A stretch of 64,000 nucleotides of DNA from Streptomyces sp. NBC_01803 (GTDB lineage Bacteria; Actinomycetota; Actinomycetes; Streptomycetales; Streptomycetaceae). The DNA lies in assembly GCF_035917415.1 (NCBI RefSeq), contig NZ_CP109073.1, forward strand, positions 4,324,501 to 4,388,500. The letters are read 5' to 3'. The notes under the pieces are model-generated. The model searched no databases, was not told where the DNA came from, and saw only the letters and a list, made by a program, of their open reading frames with translations. How positions within the stretch are numbered: position 1 is the first letter of the stretch; each line of letters starts with the position of its first letter. Shown here piece by piece: positions 36,929 through 45,241 of the stretch. Both the position numbers and the translations under genes were made by a program.

Positions 36929-38053
36929 GTGAGCGCAGCGGTACGGCAGGGTGTCTCCGATGCCCGCAGGATCGTCGTCAAGATCGGCTCATCCTCGCTG
37001 ACCACCGCGGTCGGCGGGCTTGACGCCGACCGGGTGGACGCACTCGTCGATGTGCTGGTGAAACAGGACGGGAGGCAGATCGTACTGGTTTCCTCCGGTG
37101 CGATCGCCGCGGGCCTCGCCCCGCTCGGGCTGCCGCGACGCCCGGCGGACCTCGCGCGGCAGCAGGCCGCCGCCAGCGTCGGGCAGGGGCTGTTGCTGGC
37201 CCGCTACACCGCCTCGTTCGCCCGGTACGGCCGCCGCGTCGGCCAGGTGCTGCTCACCGCCGACGACACCCGCCGCCGCGCGCACTACCGCAACGCCTAC
37301 CGCACTCTCGACCAGCTCCTGGCGATGGGCGTGATCCCGGTCGTCAACGAGAACGACACCGTGGCCACCGACGAGATCCGCTTCGGCGACAACGACCGGC
37401 TCGCCGCGCTCGTCGCCCACCTGGTCCGCGCCGACCTGCTGGTGCTGCTCTCCGACGTGGACGGCCTCTACGACGGCGACCCGTCCCGCGCCGGTACCCG
37501 GCTGATCCACGAGGTCACGGGACCGGCCGATCTGGAGGGCATCGAGCTGGGCCGGCCGGGCCGGGCCGGGGTGGGGACCGGCGGCATGGTCACCAAGGTC
37601 GAGGCCGCGTCGATCGCCACCGGCGCCGGTGTCCCGGTGGTGCTCACCTCGGCGGGCCGGGCCGCCGACGCGCTGTCGGGCTCGTCCGCCGCCGGGACGT
37701 ACTTCCACGCCACCGGGCGCCGGTCGGCCGGCCGGCTGCTGTGGCTGGCCCACGCCTCCGCCCCGCGCGGCTCGGTCACGCTCGACGCCGGGGCCGTGCG
37801 GGCCATCACCGAGCGCGGCAGCTCCCTGCTGCCGGCCGGGATCACCGGTGTGGAGGGCGACTTCGTGGCCGGTGATCCGATCGAGCTGCGCGACGAATCG
37901 GGTCGTCCGGTGGCGCGCGGGCTGGTCACCTTCGACGCCGCGGAGATCCCGCGACTGATCGGCCGTTCCACCCACGAGCTGGGCCGCGAGCTCGGCCCGG
38001 CCTACGAAAGAGAAGTCGTACACCGCGATGACCTGGTGCTGTTGCGGGCATAG
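36929..38053 (+). CDS. proB: Glutamate 5-kinase
   Basis: This enzyme phosphorylates L-glutamate, the first step of proline synthesis. It has 374 residues: an amino acid kinase domain (about 12-255; VVKIGSSSLT, SSGAIAAGL, NENDTVATDEIRFGDND, DVDGLYDGDP, GTGGMVTKVEAA) and a C-terminal PUA domain (about 285-370). The GTG at 36929 after GGGAG gives the usual N-terminus; an earlier in-frame GTG (36815) would add 38 atypical residues. Its partner proA lies 0.7 kb downstream with one small gene between. Confidence 0.95.
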   Translation: MSAAVRQGVSDARRIVVKIGSSSLTTAVGGLDADRVDALVDVLVKQDGRQIVLVSSGAIAAGLAPLGLPRRPADLARQQAAASVGQGLLLARYTASFARYGRRVGQVLLTADDTRRRAHYRNAYRTLDQLLAMGVIPVVNENDTVATDEIRFGDNDRLAALVAHLVRADLLVLLSDVDGLYDGDPSRAGTRLIHEVTGPADLEGIELGRPGRAGVGTGGMVTKVEAASIATGAGVPVVLTSAGRAADALSGSSAAGTYFHATGRRSAGRLLWLAHASAPRGSVTLDAGAVRAITERGSSLLPAGITGVEGDFVAGDPIELRDESGRPVARGLVTFDAAEIPRLIGRSTHELGRELGPAYEREVVHRDDLVLLRA

Positions 38054-38104
38054 TCCATGGGGCGAGCCTCGCGACGGGCGCGGCCGGACCGGTGCCGGAG
38101 CTGT

Positions 38105-38120
38105 GAAAGACCAGTCTTTC
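38105..38120 (+). other. Small hairpin after proB
   Basis: GAAAGA-ccag-TCTTTC forms a 6-bp A/T-containing stem about 50 bp after the proB stop. It is weak as a terminator and could instead be an operator-like site. Confidence 0.35.
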
Positions 38121-38241
38121 CACGGAAGGTTCCGGGAAACGGCCGCGCCGTCGCGCGCGAGCTGGTCAACTTTTGAGTGATGTCGCGCCCGCACCGAGTC
38201 CCGTACCCGCACCGCACCAGCACCATGTCAGGAGGCCACCG

Positions 38242-38649
38242 GTGAGACGACTGGCCAGCGTCGGACCCTCCGGGGGAGCGCAGCCGCGCGAGGAGCCCAC
38301 CCGCGAGACCCCGCGACTGTGGCACATCACGCTCAGCGTGGCGGGCGAGGCCGCGCCGCTGACGGACGTCAGGCGCGCCCTGGAGAAGCTCGCCAACGAC
38401 CACCCGTTCCTCCTGACCAGCCGCTACGCCCACGACCACGCCGAGATCAGGTACTGGGAGGAGGCGCGGGACCTGCACGACGCGGCGGCCGTCGCGCTGC
38501 GGCTGTGGGGCGAGCACCGGCGCACCGCGCAGCTGCCGCCCTGGGAGATCGTCGGTCTGGAGGTCATCGGCCGGGAGACGTACCACCAGCGGGTCGCCGA
38601 GGGGTACGGTCCGCCGCCGGCCGTTCCGGTGGGCGTGCACCCGTTCTGA
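38242..38649 (+). CDS. Conserved small protein between proB and proA, unknown function
   Basis: The 135-residue soluble protein has a disordered, charged first 35 residues and then a compact alpha/beta region (LWHITLSVAGEAAPLTDVRRALEKLANDHP, EIRYWEEARDLHDAAAVALRLWGEHR, PPWEIVGLEVIGRETYHQR). GTG 38242 is chosen because AGGAGG stands 7-8 nt before it; the frame is open back to 38173. A gene of this kind between proB and proA is usual in Streptomyces. The pattern of a folded domain with a VGLEVIGRETY end is reminiscent of small regulatory or ligand-binding folds, but I cannot name it. Confidence 0.75.
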   Translation: MRRLASVGPSGGAQPREEPTRETPRLWHITLSVAGEAAPLTDVRRALEKLANDHPFLLTSRYAHDHAEIRYWEEARDLHDAAAVALRLWGEHRRTAQLPPWEIVGLEVIGRETYHQRVAEGYGPPPAVPVGVHPF

Positions 38650-38650
38650 G

Positions 38651-38750
38651 CCGGTGCCGCGCCCGTTCGGGGCACCGGTCCGCGCCCGTTCGGGGCACTG
38701 GTCCATGCCGCTCGGGGCACCGGTCCGTGCCCGCTCCGAGCCCGTTCCGG
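38651..38750 (+). repeat. Degenerate 22-24-bp tandem repeat before proA
   Basis: Units of the type CCGGTCCGYGCCCGTTCGGGGCA recur about four times with small changes between the upstream gene's stop and the proA promoter. Each unit contains a CCCGTTCGGGG near-palindrome. Confidence 0.7.
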
Positions 38751-38768
38751 GGTCCGCCGGACGGCGGC

Positions 38769-38774
38769 TACGCT
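38769..38774 (+). promoter_or_regulatory. -10 element for a near-leaderless proA transcript
   Basis: TACGCT ends 7 nt before the proA ATG, with TTCCGG 18 bp upstream as a poor -35. No ribosome-binding site precedes the ATG. Confidence 0.45.
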
Positions 38775-38781
38775 TGATGAC

Positions 38782-40068
38782 ATGAGCAGTCCCGCACACC
38801 CCATCGGCACCTCTCCCGTCCTCGCCACCGCACGCCGGGCCAAGGAAGCCGCCGCCGCGCTGGCGCCGCTGCCCCGCTCGGCGCGGGACGCGGCGCTGGT
38901 GGCCATCGCCGACGCCCTGGAGGCGCGCGCCGACGAGGTGGTCGCGGCCAACGCCGAGGACATCGTCAAGGCCCGCGCGGCCGGCACCGCCGAGTCGATC
39001 GTGGACCGGCTCACGCTCACCCCGCGGCGCGTCGCCGCGATCGCCGCCGACGTGCGCGACGTGGTGGCGCTGCCCGATCCGGTCGGCGAGGTGGTGCGCG
39101 GCTCCACGCTGCCGAACGGCCTGGAGCTGCGGCAGGTCCGGGTCCCGCTCGGTGTCGTCGGCATCATCTACGAGGCCCGGCCCAACGTGACGGTGGACGC
39201 CGCAGCGCTCTGCCTGAAGTCGGGCAACGCCGTGCTGCTGCGCGGCTCTTCCTCCGCGTATGCCTCCAACACAGCGCTGGTCGGCGTGCTCAGGGACGCC
39301 GTCGAGAAGGCCGGACTGCCCGCCGACGCAGTGCAGTTGGTGCCGGGCGAGGGCCGGGAGGCGGTGCACGAGTTGATGCGCGCCCGCGGCCTGGTCGACG
39401 TGCTGATCCCGCGTGGCGGGGCCTCGCTGATCCAGACCGTGGTGAACGAGTCGACGGTCCCCGTCATCGAGACCGGCGTGGGCAACTGCCATGTGTACGT
39501 GGACGAGTCGGCCGACCTGGAGATGGCGGTGGACATCCTCGTCAACTCCAAGGCCCAGCGGCCCAGCGTGTGCAACGCGGCGGAGACCGTTCTCGTCCAC
39601 GCCGGGATCGCCGACCGCTTCCTGCCACGCGCGCTCGCCGCGCTCACCGCCGCCGGGGTCACCGTGCACGGCGACGAGGCGTGGCGCGCGGCCGGCCGGG
39701 CGGCGGGCACCGAGGTGACCGCGGCGACCGACGAGGACTGGGCGACGGAGTACTTGAGTTACGACATCGCCGCCGCCGTGGTGCCCGACCTGGACGCGGC
39801 GGCGGCGCACATCCGCCGCTGGGCGTCGGGCCACACGGAGGCGATCGTCACCAAGGACACGTCCGCCGCCCGCCGTTTCGTCTCGCTGATGGACTCCTCG
39901 GCCGTGATGGTGAACGCCTCCACCCGTTTCACGGACGGCGGGCAGTTCGGCTTCGGCGCCGAGATCGGCATCTCCACGCAGAAGTTGCACGCCCGGGGAC
40001 CGATGGGCCTGCCGGAGCTCACCTCCACCACCTACGTGGTCACCGGGGACGGTCACCTCCGGGACTGA
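38782..40068 (+). CDS. proA: Gamma-glutamyl phosphate reductase
   Basis: This enzyme reduces glutamyl 5-phosphate to glutamate semialdehyde with NADPH in proline synthesis. The 428 residues are full length for the aldehyde dehydrogenase-like family. Catalytic Cys264 is in [10 protein letters not shown]. Also visible are [36 protein letters not shown] and the C-terminal [19 protein letters not shown]. The ATG is at 38782, probably with a very short or absent 5' leader. Confidence 0.97.
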   Translation: MSSPAHPIGTSPVLATARRAKEAAAALAPLPRSARDAALVAIADALEARADEVVAANAEDIVKARAAGTAESIVDRLTLTPRRVAAIAADVRDVVALPDPVGEVVRGSTLPNGLELRQVRVPLGVVGIIYEARPNVTVDAAALCLKSGNAVLLRGSSSAYASNTALVGVLRDAVEKAGLPADAVQLVPGEGREAVHELMRARGLVDVLIPRGGASLIQTVVNESTVPVIETGVGNCHVYVDESADLEMAVDILVNSKAQRPSVCNAAETVLVHAGIADRFLPRALAALTAAGVTVHGDEAWRAAGRAAGTEVTAATDEDWATEYLSYDIAAAVVPDLDAAAAHIRRWASGHTEAIVTKDTSAARRFVSLMDSSAVMVNASTRFTDGGQFGFGAEIGISTQKLHARGPMGLPELTSTTYVVTGDGHLRD

Positions 40069-40123
40069 TGTCCGGTCCGGCAGCGATATCCGGATGGCCC
40101 TCCCCCTGCGGACTCATTGCGCC

Positions 40124-40129
40124 TACGCT
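40124..40129 (+). promoter_or_regulatory. -10 element for a leaderless transcript of the 40137 gene
   Basis: TACGCT ends 7 nt before the GTG at 40137. The same hexamer and near-identical spacing occur before the paralogous gene at 41006. Confidence 0.5.
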
Positions 40130-40136
40130 GGGAAGC

Positions 40137-40835
40137 GTGCCGGACGACGTGGGGGGCCAGCCGTTCCCGAACGGTGAAGGGCCCGACAGCCATGACCTCG
40201 GGGCAGCCGAGGAGGCGTTCGCCTCCGTGGTGCTCGACGAGGCGTTCGTCGAGGCCGCCCGGATCCACGAGCCCACCGCGGCCGAGCGGATCCTCTACGC
40301 GGCGATGGAGCGTGCCGAGTCCGAAGCCGGCGGAGAAGTCGGGTTCTACCGGGACCCCGACCTGGACCCCGGCGCCTCCGACGGGCTGGGCGGCTTCGAC
40401 GGTGACGACGACGTGGACGACGAGGGGCGGTTCGACCGCTCCGACTACACCCGCTATCTGCCGGACGAGGACGACGAGGACAGGCCGACGTTCGGCTCGT
40501 TCACCGCGTACGGCGGCTATGGCGCGGACGGGATACGCGGCCCCGGCGGCCGGGAGGCCCAGCCGCCCCCGGCGGCTTGGCGGCCCGCCCCGAGACCGCG
40601 CGGCGGTCTGGGCGGCGCGCCAGGCCGCTGGCAGCGCCCCGTGGCTTGTGTGCTGGCCATGGTGATGGGCATCAGCGTCATCGCCTTCGCGCTCATAGCC
40701 ATCCAGCGCGCCGGTGCCGCCCAGCCCCGGGTTCCCGGCCCGCCCGCCCCGGCCAGCGAGTCGGACGGCGACGGCGGCGGCCGGACCACGGAGGACGTGG
40801 AGTCCGCGGACAACGGACCGGACGGCGGACCCTAG
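40137..40835 (+). CDS. Single-span membrane protein with SVVLDEAFVEAAR motif (paralogue 1)
   Basis: The 232-residue protein has a long acidic cytoplasmic N-terminus with the motif SVVLDEAFVEAARIHEPTAAER (from about residue 30; matched in the next gene), then acidic DDDVDDEGRFD, a basic Gly/Pro/Arg stretch and one membrane helix (CVLAMVMGISVIAFALIAI, about 185-203). A short extracellular Pro/Ser/Asp tail follows. I do not recognise a named domain. The position between proA and nadD matches a gene that S. coelicolor work, as I recall it, has linked to the MreB-associated spore-wall complex; the role is not settled. Confidence 0.75.
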   Translation: MPDDVGGQPFPNGEGPDSHDLGAAEEAFASVVLDEAFVEAARIHEPTAAERILYAAMERAESEAGGEVGFYRDPDLDPGASDGLGGFDGDDDVDDEGRFDRSDYTRYLPDEDDEDRPTFGSFTAYGGYGADGIRGPGGREAQPPPAAWRPAPRPRGGLGGAPGRWQRPVACVLAMVMGISVIAFALIAIQRAGAAQPRVPGPPAPASESDGDGGGRTTEDVESADNGPDGGP

Positions 40836-40993
40836 CGGTTCCGGTCCCCCCGGGTCCCCCTGATCCTTCCCGTCCCTCCAGCTCCCTGGCCGCCCGTGCC
40901 GTACGGGCGTTGGGGCCGCGCGCGGTACGCACATCGCACGGGAACGGTGAAATTGCCTGCCCGGGAGGTCTGTTTACGCCTGGGTCCGCGACC

Positions 40994-40999
40994 TACGCT
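40994..40999 (+). promoter_or_regulatory. -10 element for a leaderless transcript of the 41006 gene
   Basis: TACGCT ends 6 nt before the GTG at 41006, so a normal start site falls on the start codon. AAAGGG between them is too close to act as a ribosome-binding site. Confidence 0.5.
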
Positions 41000-41005
41000 A
41001 AAAGG

Positions 41006-42091
41006 GTGGCCGGGCGGACCGACCCTCCAGAAGGGACTCCCGGGGGCACTCCGGGAGCCGGGGACGAGGAATATCAATCGACCGTCTTCGACGAGTCGTT
41101 CGTCAGAGCTGCGCGCCTGGAGGAATTCTCCGCGCAGGAGCGGCTTGAGGATCACACCACGGCCGTCCGAAGACGACCGGCCGCATCGGGGCACGGCTTC
41201 GGCAGGACGGTGCCGAAGCAGGGCTTCGCGCTGGGGCTGATCGTCCTGATGGCGTTCGCCGCCGCGATCTTTCTGGGCGCCAACAATCCGTACGAGGTCG
41301 ATCGCGCCCTTCACGCCGATCCGCCGGCCGGGAGCCTGGTCGCGCTCGCCCCAGGGGGCGAGGTGCCCGGGTCCGCCGACGCCGCCGAGCTGTACGCGAG
41401 CAGCCCGGCCGACGACTACGGCGCCGGGGCCGGGGGAGTGCGCCTGCCCGACCCGCGGCAGACGGCGGACTTCTCGCGCGAGCAGGTCCTCACCGCGCTG
41501 ACCCTCGCCAAGGAGTACGTGGTGGCCAGCGCGCTCACCCCCAACGTGCTCGCCGGGGCGACCACCGCGCCGGTGCGCGAGCTGCTCGGCGCCGAGCAGC
41601 AGCGGCAGTTCGACAGCGCCGTGGGCGGGCGGGATCCGCACTCGGACGCCACGGACTGGCTGATCCGTTTCGACGCCGACGAGGCCCTGCTCGCCGACCC
41701 GCAGGTGCGGGTGGCCGGTGATTTCACGTTCACCCAGGTCACCGAGGACATCCTCCAGGTCGACGGCCGCCACGTCTTCGTCTACGCGCTGCGTCCGCCG
41801 GGCGCCCTGGACACCGAGGCGGCGCTGTTCACCGTGCGGCGGCTGGTGCGGCTCCAGTTCGGCAAGGAGGAGCTGCGCGACCGCGACGTGGTGCTGCGGC
41901 AGACGGAGACCGTGGCCGGGCCGATGGACTGCGGCGCCGACACCTCCGCCGTGCTCACCCCGCTGCTCGCCGGGGAACGCGCCTCGCTGCCGCCGTCCGC
42001 GGGCTTCGATCCGTACGTGCTGGAGGAGCATCGGCCCGCGCCGTGCGGCAGCTTCCCGGCCGGGGGAATGCCGACCCCGGACGGCCGCTGA
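41006..42091 (+). CDS. Single-span membrane protein with STVFDESFVRAAR motif (paralogue 2)
   Basis: The 361-residue protein shares its N-terminal motif (STVFDESFVRAARLEEFSAQER, about residues 20-41) with paralogue 1. One membrane helix lies near 69-91 (ALGLIVLMAFAAAIFLGA), followed by an extracellular domain of about 265 residues. That outer region is acidic with Cys in MDCGADTS and APCGSFP, which may form a disulfide. The GTG at 41006 is chosen from the promoter spacing and motif position. No catalytic signature is seen; a membrane scaffold or regulator of wall assembly is a guess from neighbours. Confidence 0.75.
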   Translation: MAGRTDPPEGTPGGTPGAGDEEYQSTVFDESFVRAARLEEFSAQERLEDHTTAVRRRPAASGHGFGRTVPKQGFALGLIVLMAFAAAIFLGANNPYEVDRALHADPPAGSLVALAPGGEVPGSADAAELYASSPADDYGAGAGGVRLPDPRQTADFSREQVLTALTLAKEYVVASALTPNVLAGATTAPVRELLGAEQQRQFDSAVGGRDPHSDATDWLIRFDADEALLADPQVRVAGDFTFTQVTEDILQVDGRHVFVYALRPPGALDTEAALFTVRRLVRLQFGKEELRDRDVVLRQTETVAGPMDCGADTSAVLTPLLAGERASLPPSAGFDPYVLEEHRPAPCGSFPAGGMPTPDGR

Positions 42092-42198
42092 CCGGCGGGC
42101 CGCGCGCGCGAGCGTGGGGGCGGGAGGCTGTCGCGGACGGGTCCGCATACGATGACAGGCACCGAGTCCATGCCGTCCCGTTCCCGGATAGGTTCGCG

Positions 42199-42360
42199 AT
42201 GACCCACCTCACCGCTTCGCCCGCCGCCTCGGCCCTGCGCACCCTCGCCGAGGAGGGCGGTCACGAGAGCACGCTCAACGCCTACGCCGTCGGCGGTGGC
42301 GCCTTCGCCGCCCTGCTTCTTCTGCTCTGGATCACGACGCGGCTCAACCGCGACCGCTAA
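42199..42360 (+). CDS. Mini membrane protein of 53 residues
   Basis: This tiny protein has a soluble N-terminal half (MTHLTASPAASALRTLAEEG) and one membrane helix (AYAVGGGAFAALLLLLWITT) ending in a basic TRLNRDR tail. The ATG follows GGATAGG. It ends 9 bp before nadD, so it probably shares its transcript. A small protein of this type before nadD is common in Streptomyces; the function is unknown. Confidence 0.7.
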   Translation: MTHLTASPAASALRTLAEEGGHESTLNAYAVGGGAFAALLLLLWITTRLNRDR

Positions 42361-42369
42361 GGTCGGCGC

Positions 42370-42993
42370 ATGCGCGAGAAGATAGGCCACGCCAAGCGGC
42401 GGCTGGGCGTGATGGGCGGGACTTTCGACCCGATCCACCACGGGCACCTGGTCGCCGCCAGCGAGGTGGCCGCACGCTTCCACCTCGACGAGGTCATCTT
42501 CGTGCCGACCGGGCAGCCCTGGCAGAAGGGGCACCGGTCCGTGTCCCCGCCCGAGGACCGCTATCTGATGACGGTCATCGCGACGGCGTCGAATCCGCAG
42601 TTCTCCGTCAGCCGGATCGACATCGACCGCGGCGGCAAGACGTACACGATCGACACCCTGCGGGAGCTGCGCGCCGAACACGAGGACGCGGACCTGTTCT
42701 TCATCACCGGCGCCGACGCGCTGGCCCAGATCCTGGGCTGGCGCGACGCCGCCGAGCTCTTCTCGCTCGCGCACTTCATCGGGGTGACCCGGCCGGGCCA
42801 CGTCCTCGCCGACCCGGGCCTGCCGCAGGGCGGCGTGTCGCTGGTGGAGGTGCCCGCGCTGGCGATCTCCTCCACGGACTGCCGCGAACGGGTCGCCCGC
42901 GGCGATCCTGTCTGGTATCTGGTGCCCGACGGGGTCGTGCGCTACATCAACAAGCGTGCGCTGTACCGGGACCTCACCGAACCCACACGCTGA
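42370..42993 (+). CDS. nadD: Nicotinate-nucleotide adenylyltransferase
   Basis: This enzyme makes nicotinate adenine dinucleotide in NAD synthesis. The 207 residues carry the nucleotidyltransferase signature [12 protein letters not shown], the [17 protein letters not shown] region, [12 protein letters not shown] and the [10 protein letters not shown]-terminal ISSTxxR-like motif (here ISSTDCR). The ATG follows AAGGTCGG. The order nadD, LCP protein, rsfS is standard in actinobacteria. Confidence 0.95.
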   Translation: MREKIGHAKRRLGVMGGTFDPIHHGHLVAASEVAARFHLDEVIFVPTGQPWQKGHRSVSPPEDRYLMTVIATASNPQFSVSRIDIDRGGKTYTIDTLRELRAEHEDADLFFITGADALAQILGWRDAAELFSLAHFIGVTRPGHVLADPGLPQGGVSLVEVPALAISSTDCRERVARGDPVWYLVPDGVVRYINKRALYRDLTEPTR

Positions 42994-43014
42994 GCGGGCT
43001 TGAAGGGCGGCACT

Positions 43015-44712
43015 GTGAACGACCGACAGGATCCGTACGGGCAGGTCTACGGATACGACGAATACGGGCGCCCGCTCTACATGCCGGCCCCTCCCCAGCA
43101 GCAGCGGGGACAGCAGGAACAGCAACAGGAACAGCAACAGGAACAGCAACAGGAACAGGAACAGCAGCGGGAGCAGCCCGCCGCGCACGAGAGCTACGGG
43201 TACGGCGCGTACGCCACGGGCCACCCGGACGCCCACCAGCGGCAGCGGTACGAGTACGGTACGGCGCAGCAACCGCCCGCCACGGACGTCTACGCGGGTT
43301 ACGGCTACGACTACGGCACCGCCGGGCAGCCCGCCGGGCAGCCCGCCGCCGCCGAGTCGGCGCCGCCCGAGCCCGCCGAGCAGCCGGGGGCCGTGCCGCC
43401 GCCCAGACAGCCGCCGGACGACGACTACCAGACCGAGCAGTTCTCCTTCGTCGACGAGCCCGACGAGGAGTCAAAAGACGTCATCGACTGGCTGAAGTTC
43501 ACCGAGAGCCGCACCGAGCGCCGCGAGGAGGCCAAGCGGCGCGGCCGGAACCGGCGCCGGCTGCTCGCCGTGGTGCTGGTCCTGGCACTGCTCGGCGGCG
43601 CCGGGTATCTGTGGGCCACCGACCGGCTGCCGTTCGTGCCCGGTGCCGGCGGCGCCGGGACCTCCGCCGAGGCCCAGGAGCGCGACGTGATCGTGGTCCA
43701 CCTGCGCCAGCTCGACTCCGACGAGACCGCCACCGCCCTGCTGGTCGCCAACGAGACCACCTCGGCGGGCACCATGCTGCTGCTCCCCAACGACTTGGCC
43801 GTGACCCCCGACAACGGCCCCACCACGCTCGGCCAGGCCGTTCTCGACGAGGCCGCCGGATCCGTGCGGGAGGCCGTCGGCGGGTTGCTCGGCGCCGATA
43901 TCAAGGGCACCTGGCGGCTGGACACCCCCTACCTGGAGAACCTGGTCGACCTGGTCGGCGGCATCACCCTCACCACCGACACCGAGGTGCCGGACGAGGC
44001 GGGCGAGGCGGGCGAGGGAGACGATGAAGGCGAGGGAGGCGAGGCGCGCGAGGGACCGCTGGTCCCGCTCGGCGAGGACGTCGCGCTGGACGGCGGGGCC
44101 GCCGTCGCCTACGCCACCTACCGGGCCGAGGACGAGCCGCAGAGCGCGCAGCTCGCGCGGTTCGGCCAGGTGATGCGGGCGGTTCTGGAGAGGATGCCGG
44201 ACACCGAGGGCGGCGCCGTCCGGATCGTGCAGGCGCTCTCCCAGATCACCGACCCCTCGCTGACCGAGGAGGAGCTCGGCGCCAGCCTCGCCCGGCTCGC
44301 CGGTTACGCGGAGGCGGGCGAATACACCACGGAGCAGCTCCCCGTCGAGGAGGGCGGGACCCTCAGTGACGAGACCGCGGACGGGCTCGTGGCGGACGTG
44401 CTGGGCGGCACCGTCAGCGACGCCGCCCCGGGCGCGGCGCCACGGGTCGGCATCCGGGACGCCGGTGGCGGCCAGGGCTCGACCGAGCAGGCGAGGGTCA
44501 CCCTGGTCAACGGTGGCTTCAGCGTGGTCGACAGCCGCGCGGCGGGCGAGACGAGCGCCGAGTCGTCGGTGGTGTACGCGGACGAGGCGCACCGGGGGAC
44601 CGCCGTCGAGGTGGCCAGGACGCTGGGCCTGTCCGAGGAGGCCGTCACCCAGGGTGAAGGTGCGGGCAATGCCGATGTGACGATCACCCTGGGCGAGGAT
44701 TTTGGGGAGTGA
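43015..44712 (+). CDS. Atypical LCP / LytR C-terminal domain membrane protein
   Basis: The 565-residue protein has a Gln/Glu/Tyr/Pro-rich cytoplasmic N-terminus (1-150, with an EQQQ repeat), a basic juxtamembrane patch and one helix (about 187-207). A divergent LytR-CpsA-Psr-like region follows (TALLVANETTSAGTMLLLPNDL, ..YATYRAEDEPQSAQLARFGQ), then a LytR_C domain (about 475-565). LCP enzymes attach glycopolymers to peptidoglycan. Here the conserved Arg/Asp-rich substrate motifs are hard to see, and an acidic insertion (GEAGEGDDEGEGG) breaks the domain, so activity is uncertain. The GTG at 43015 follows GAAGGGCGG. S. coelicolor has a related polymer transferase near this position, as I recall. 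Confidence 0.75.
   Translation: MNDRQDPYGQVYGYDEYGRPLYMPAPPQQQRGQQEQQQEQQQEQQQEQEQQREQPAAHESYGYGAYATGHPDAHQRQRYEYGTAQQPPATDVYAGYGYDYGTAGQPAGQPAAAESAPPEPAEQPGAVPPPRQPPDDDYQTEQFSFVDEPDEESKDVIDWLKFTESRTERREEAKRRGRNRRRLLAVVLVLALLGGAGYLWATDRLPFVPGAGGAGTSAEAQERDVIVVHLRQLDSDETATALLVANETTSAGTMLLLPNDLAVTPDNGPTTLGQAVLDEAAGSVREAVGGLLGADIKGTWRLDTPYLENLVDLVGGITLTTDTEVPDEAGEAGEGDDEGEGGEAREGPLVPLGEDVALDGGAAVAYATYRAEDEPQSAQLARFGQVMRAVLERMPDTEGGAVRIVQALSQITDPSLTEEELGASLARLAGYAEAGEYTTEQLPVEEGGTLSDETADGLVADVLGGTVSDAAPGAAPRVGIRDAGGGQGSTEQARVTLVNGGFSVVDSRAAGETSAESSVVYADEAHRGTAVEVARTLGLSEEAVTQGEGAGNADVTITLGEDFGE
43111..43170 (+). repeat. 12-bp CAGGAACAGCAA tandem repeat in the LCP gene
   Basis: About four copies of a CAGGAACAGCAA unit encode the EQQQ run near residues 33-52. 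Copy number could vary between strains without a frameshift. Confidence 0.8.
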
Positions 44713-44786
44713 GGGTCGGCGCGGCGTGAGACCCTGGACAGCACGGACGGGCCCCCGCCCGCGACATCGAGGAGATTGCTGCACCT

Positions 44787-45215
44787 GTGACCGCCACGGA
44801 CCGCGCCACCGAGCTGATCGAGGTCGCCGCCCAGGCCGCCGCCGACAAGCTCGCGCACGACATCATCGCCTACGACGTCAGTGACGTCCTGGCCATCACC
44901 GACGCCTTCCTGCTGGCCTCCGCTCCCAATGACCGCCAGGTCAAGGCGATCGTCGACGGCATCGAGGAGCGGCTGTCCAAGGAGCTGGGCATCAAGCCGG
45001 TCCGCCGCGAGGGCGAGCGGGAGGGCCGCTGGGTCCTGCTGGACTACGTCGACGTCGTGGTGCATGTGCAGCATGCCGAGGAGCGGGTGTTCTACGCGCT
45101 GGAGCGCCTGTGGAAGGACTGCCCGTTGCTGGAGCTGCCCGAGGACGCCCAGGCCACCCGGGGCCGCGCCGCCGAGCACGCGGTGGAGGTCGGCGAGGGC
45201 GGTGAGCGGCGCTGA
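44787..45215 (+). CDS. rsfS: Ribosomal silencing factor RsfS
   Basis: The 142-residue protein is of the RsfS/Iojap family, which binds L14 on the 50S subunit and blocks subunit joining. Signatures include KLAHDIIAYDVSDVLAITDAFLLAS, NDRQVKAIVDGIEERL, and GRWVLLDYVDVVVHVQHAEERVFYALERLW. The GTG at 44787 follows CGAGGAGATTG. The stop TGA (45213-45215) lies inside the start region of the next gene. It carries an Ala/Glu/Gly C-terminal extension of about 20 residues. Confidence 0.95.
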   Translation: MTATDRATELIEVAAQAAADKLAHDIIAYDVSDVLAITDAFLLASAPNDRQVKAIVDGIEERLSKELGIKPVRREGEREGRWVLLDYVDVVVHVQHAEERVFYALERLWKDCPLLELPEDAQATRGRAAEHAVEVGEGGERR

Positions 45216-45241
45216 GCGGCGCGAACGGCGTCCGCCGGATC

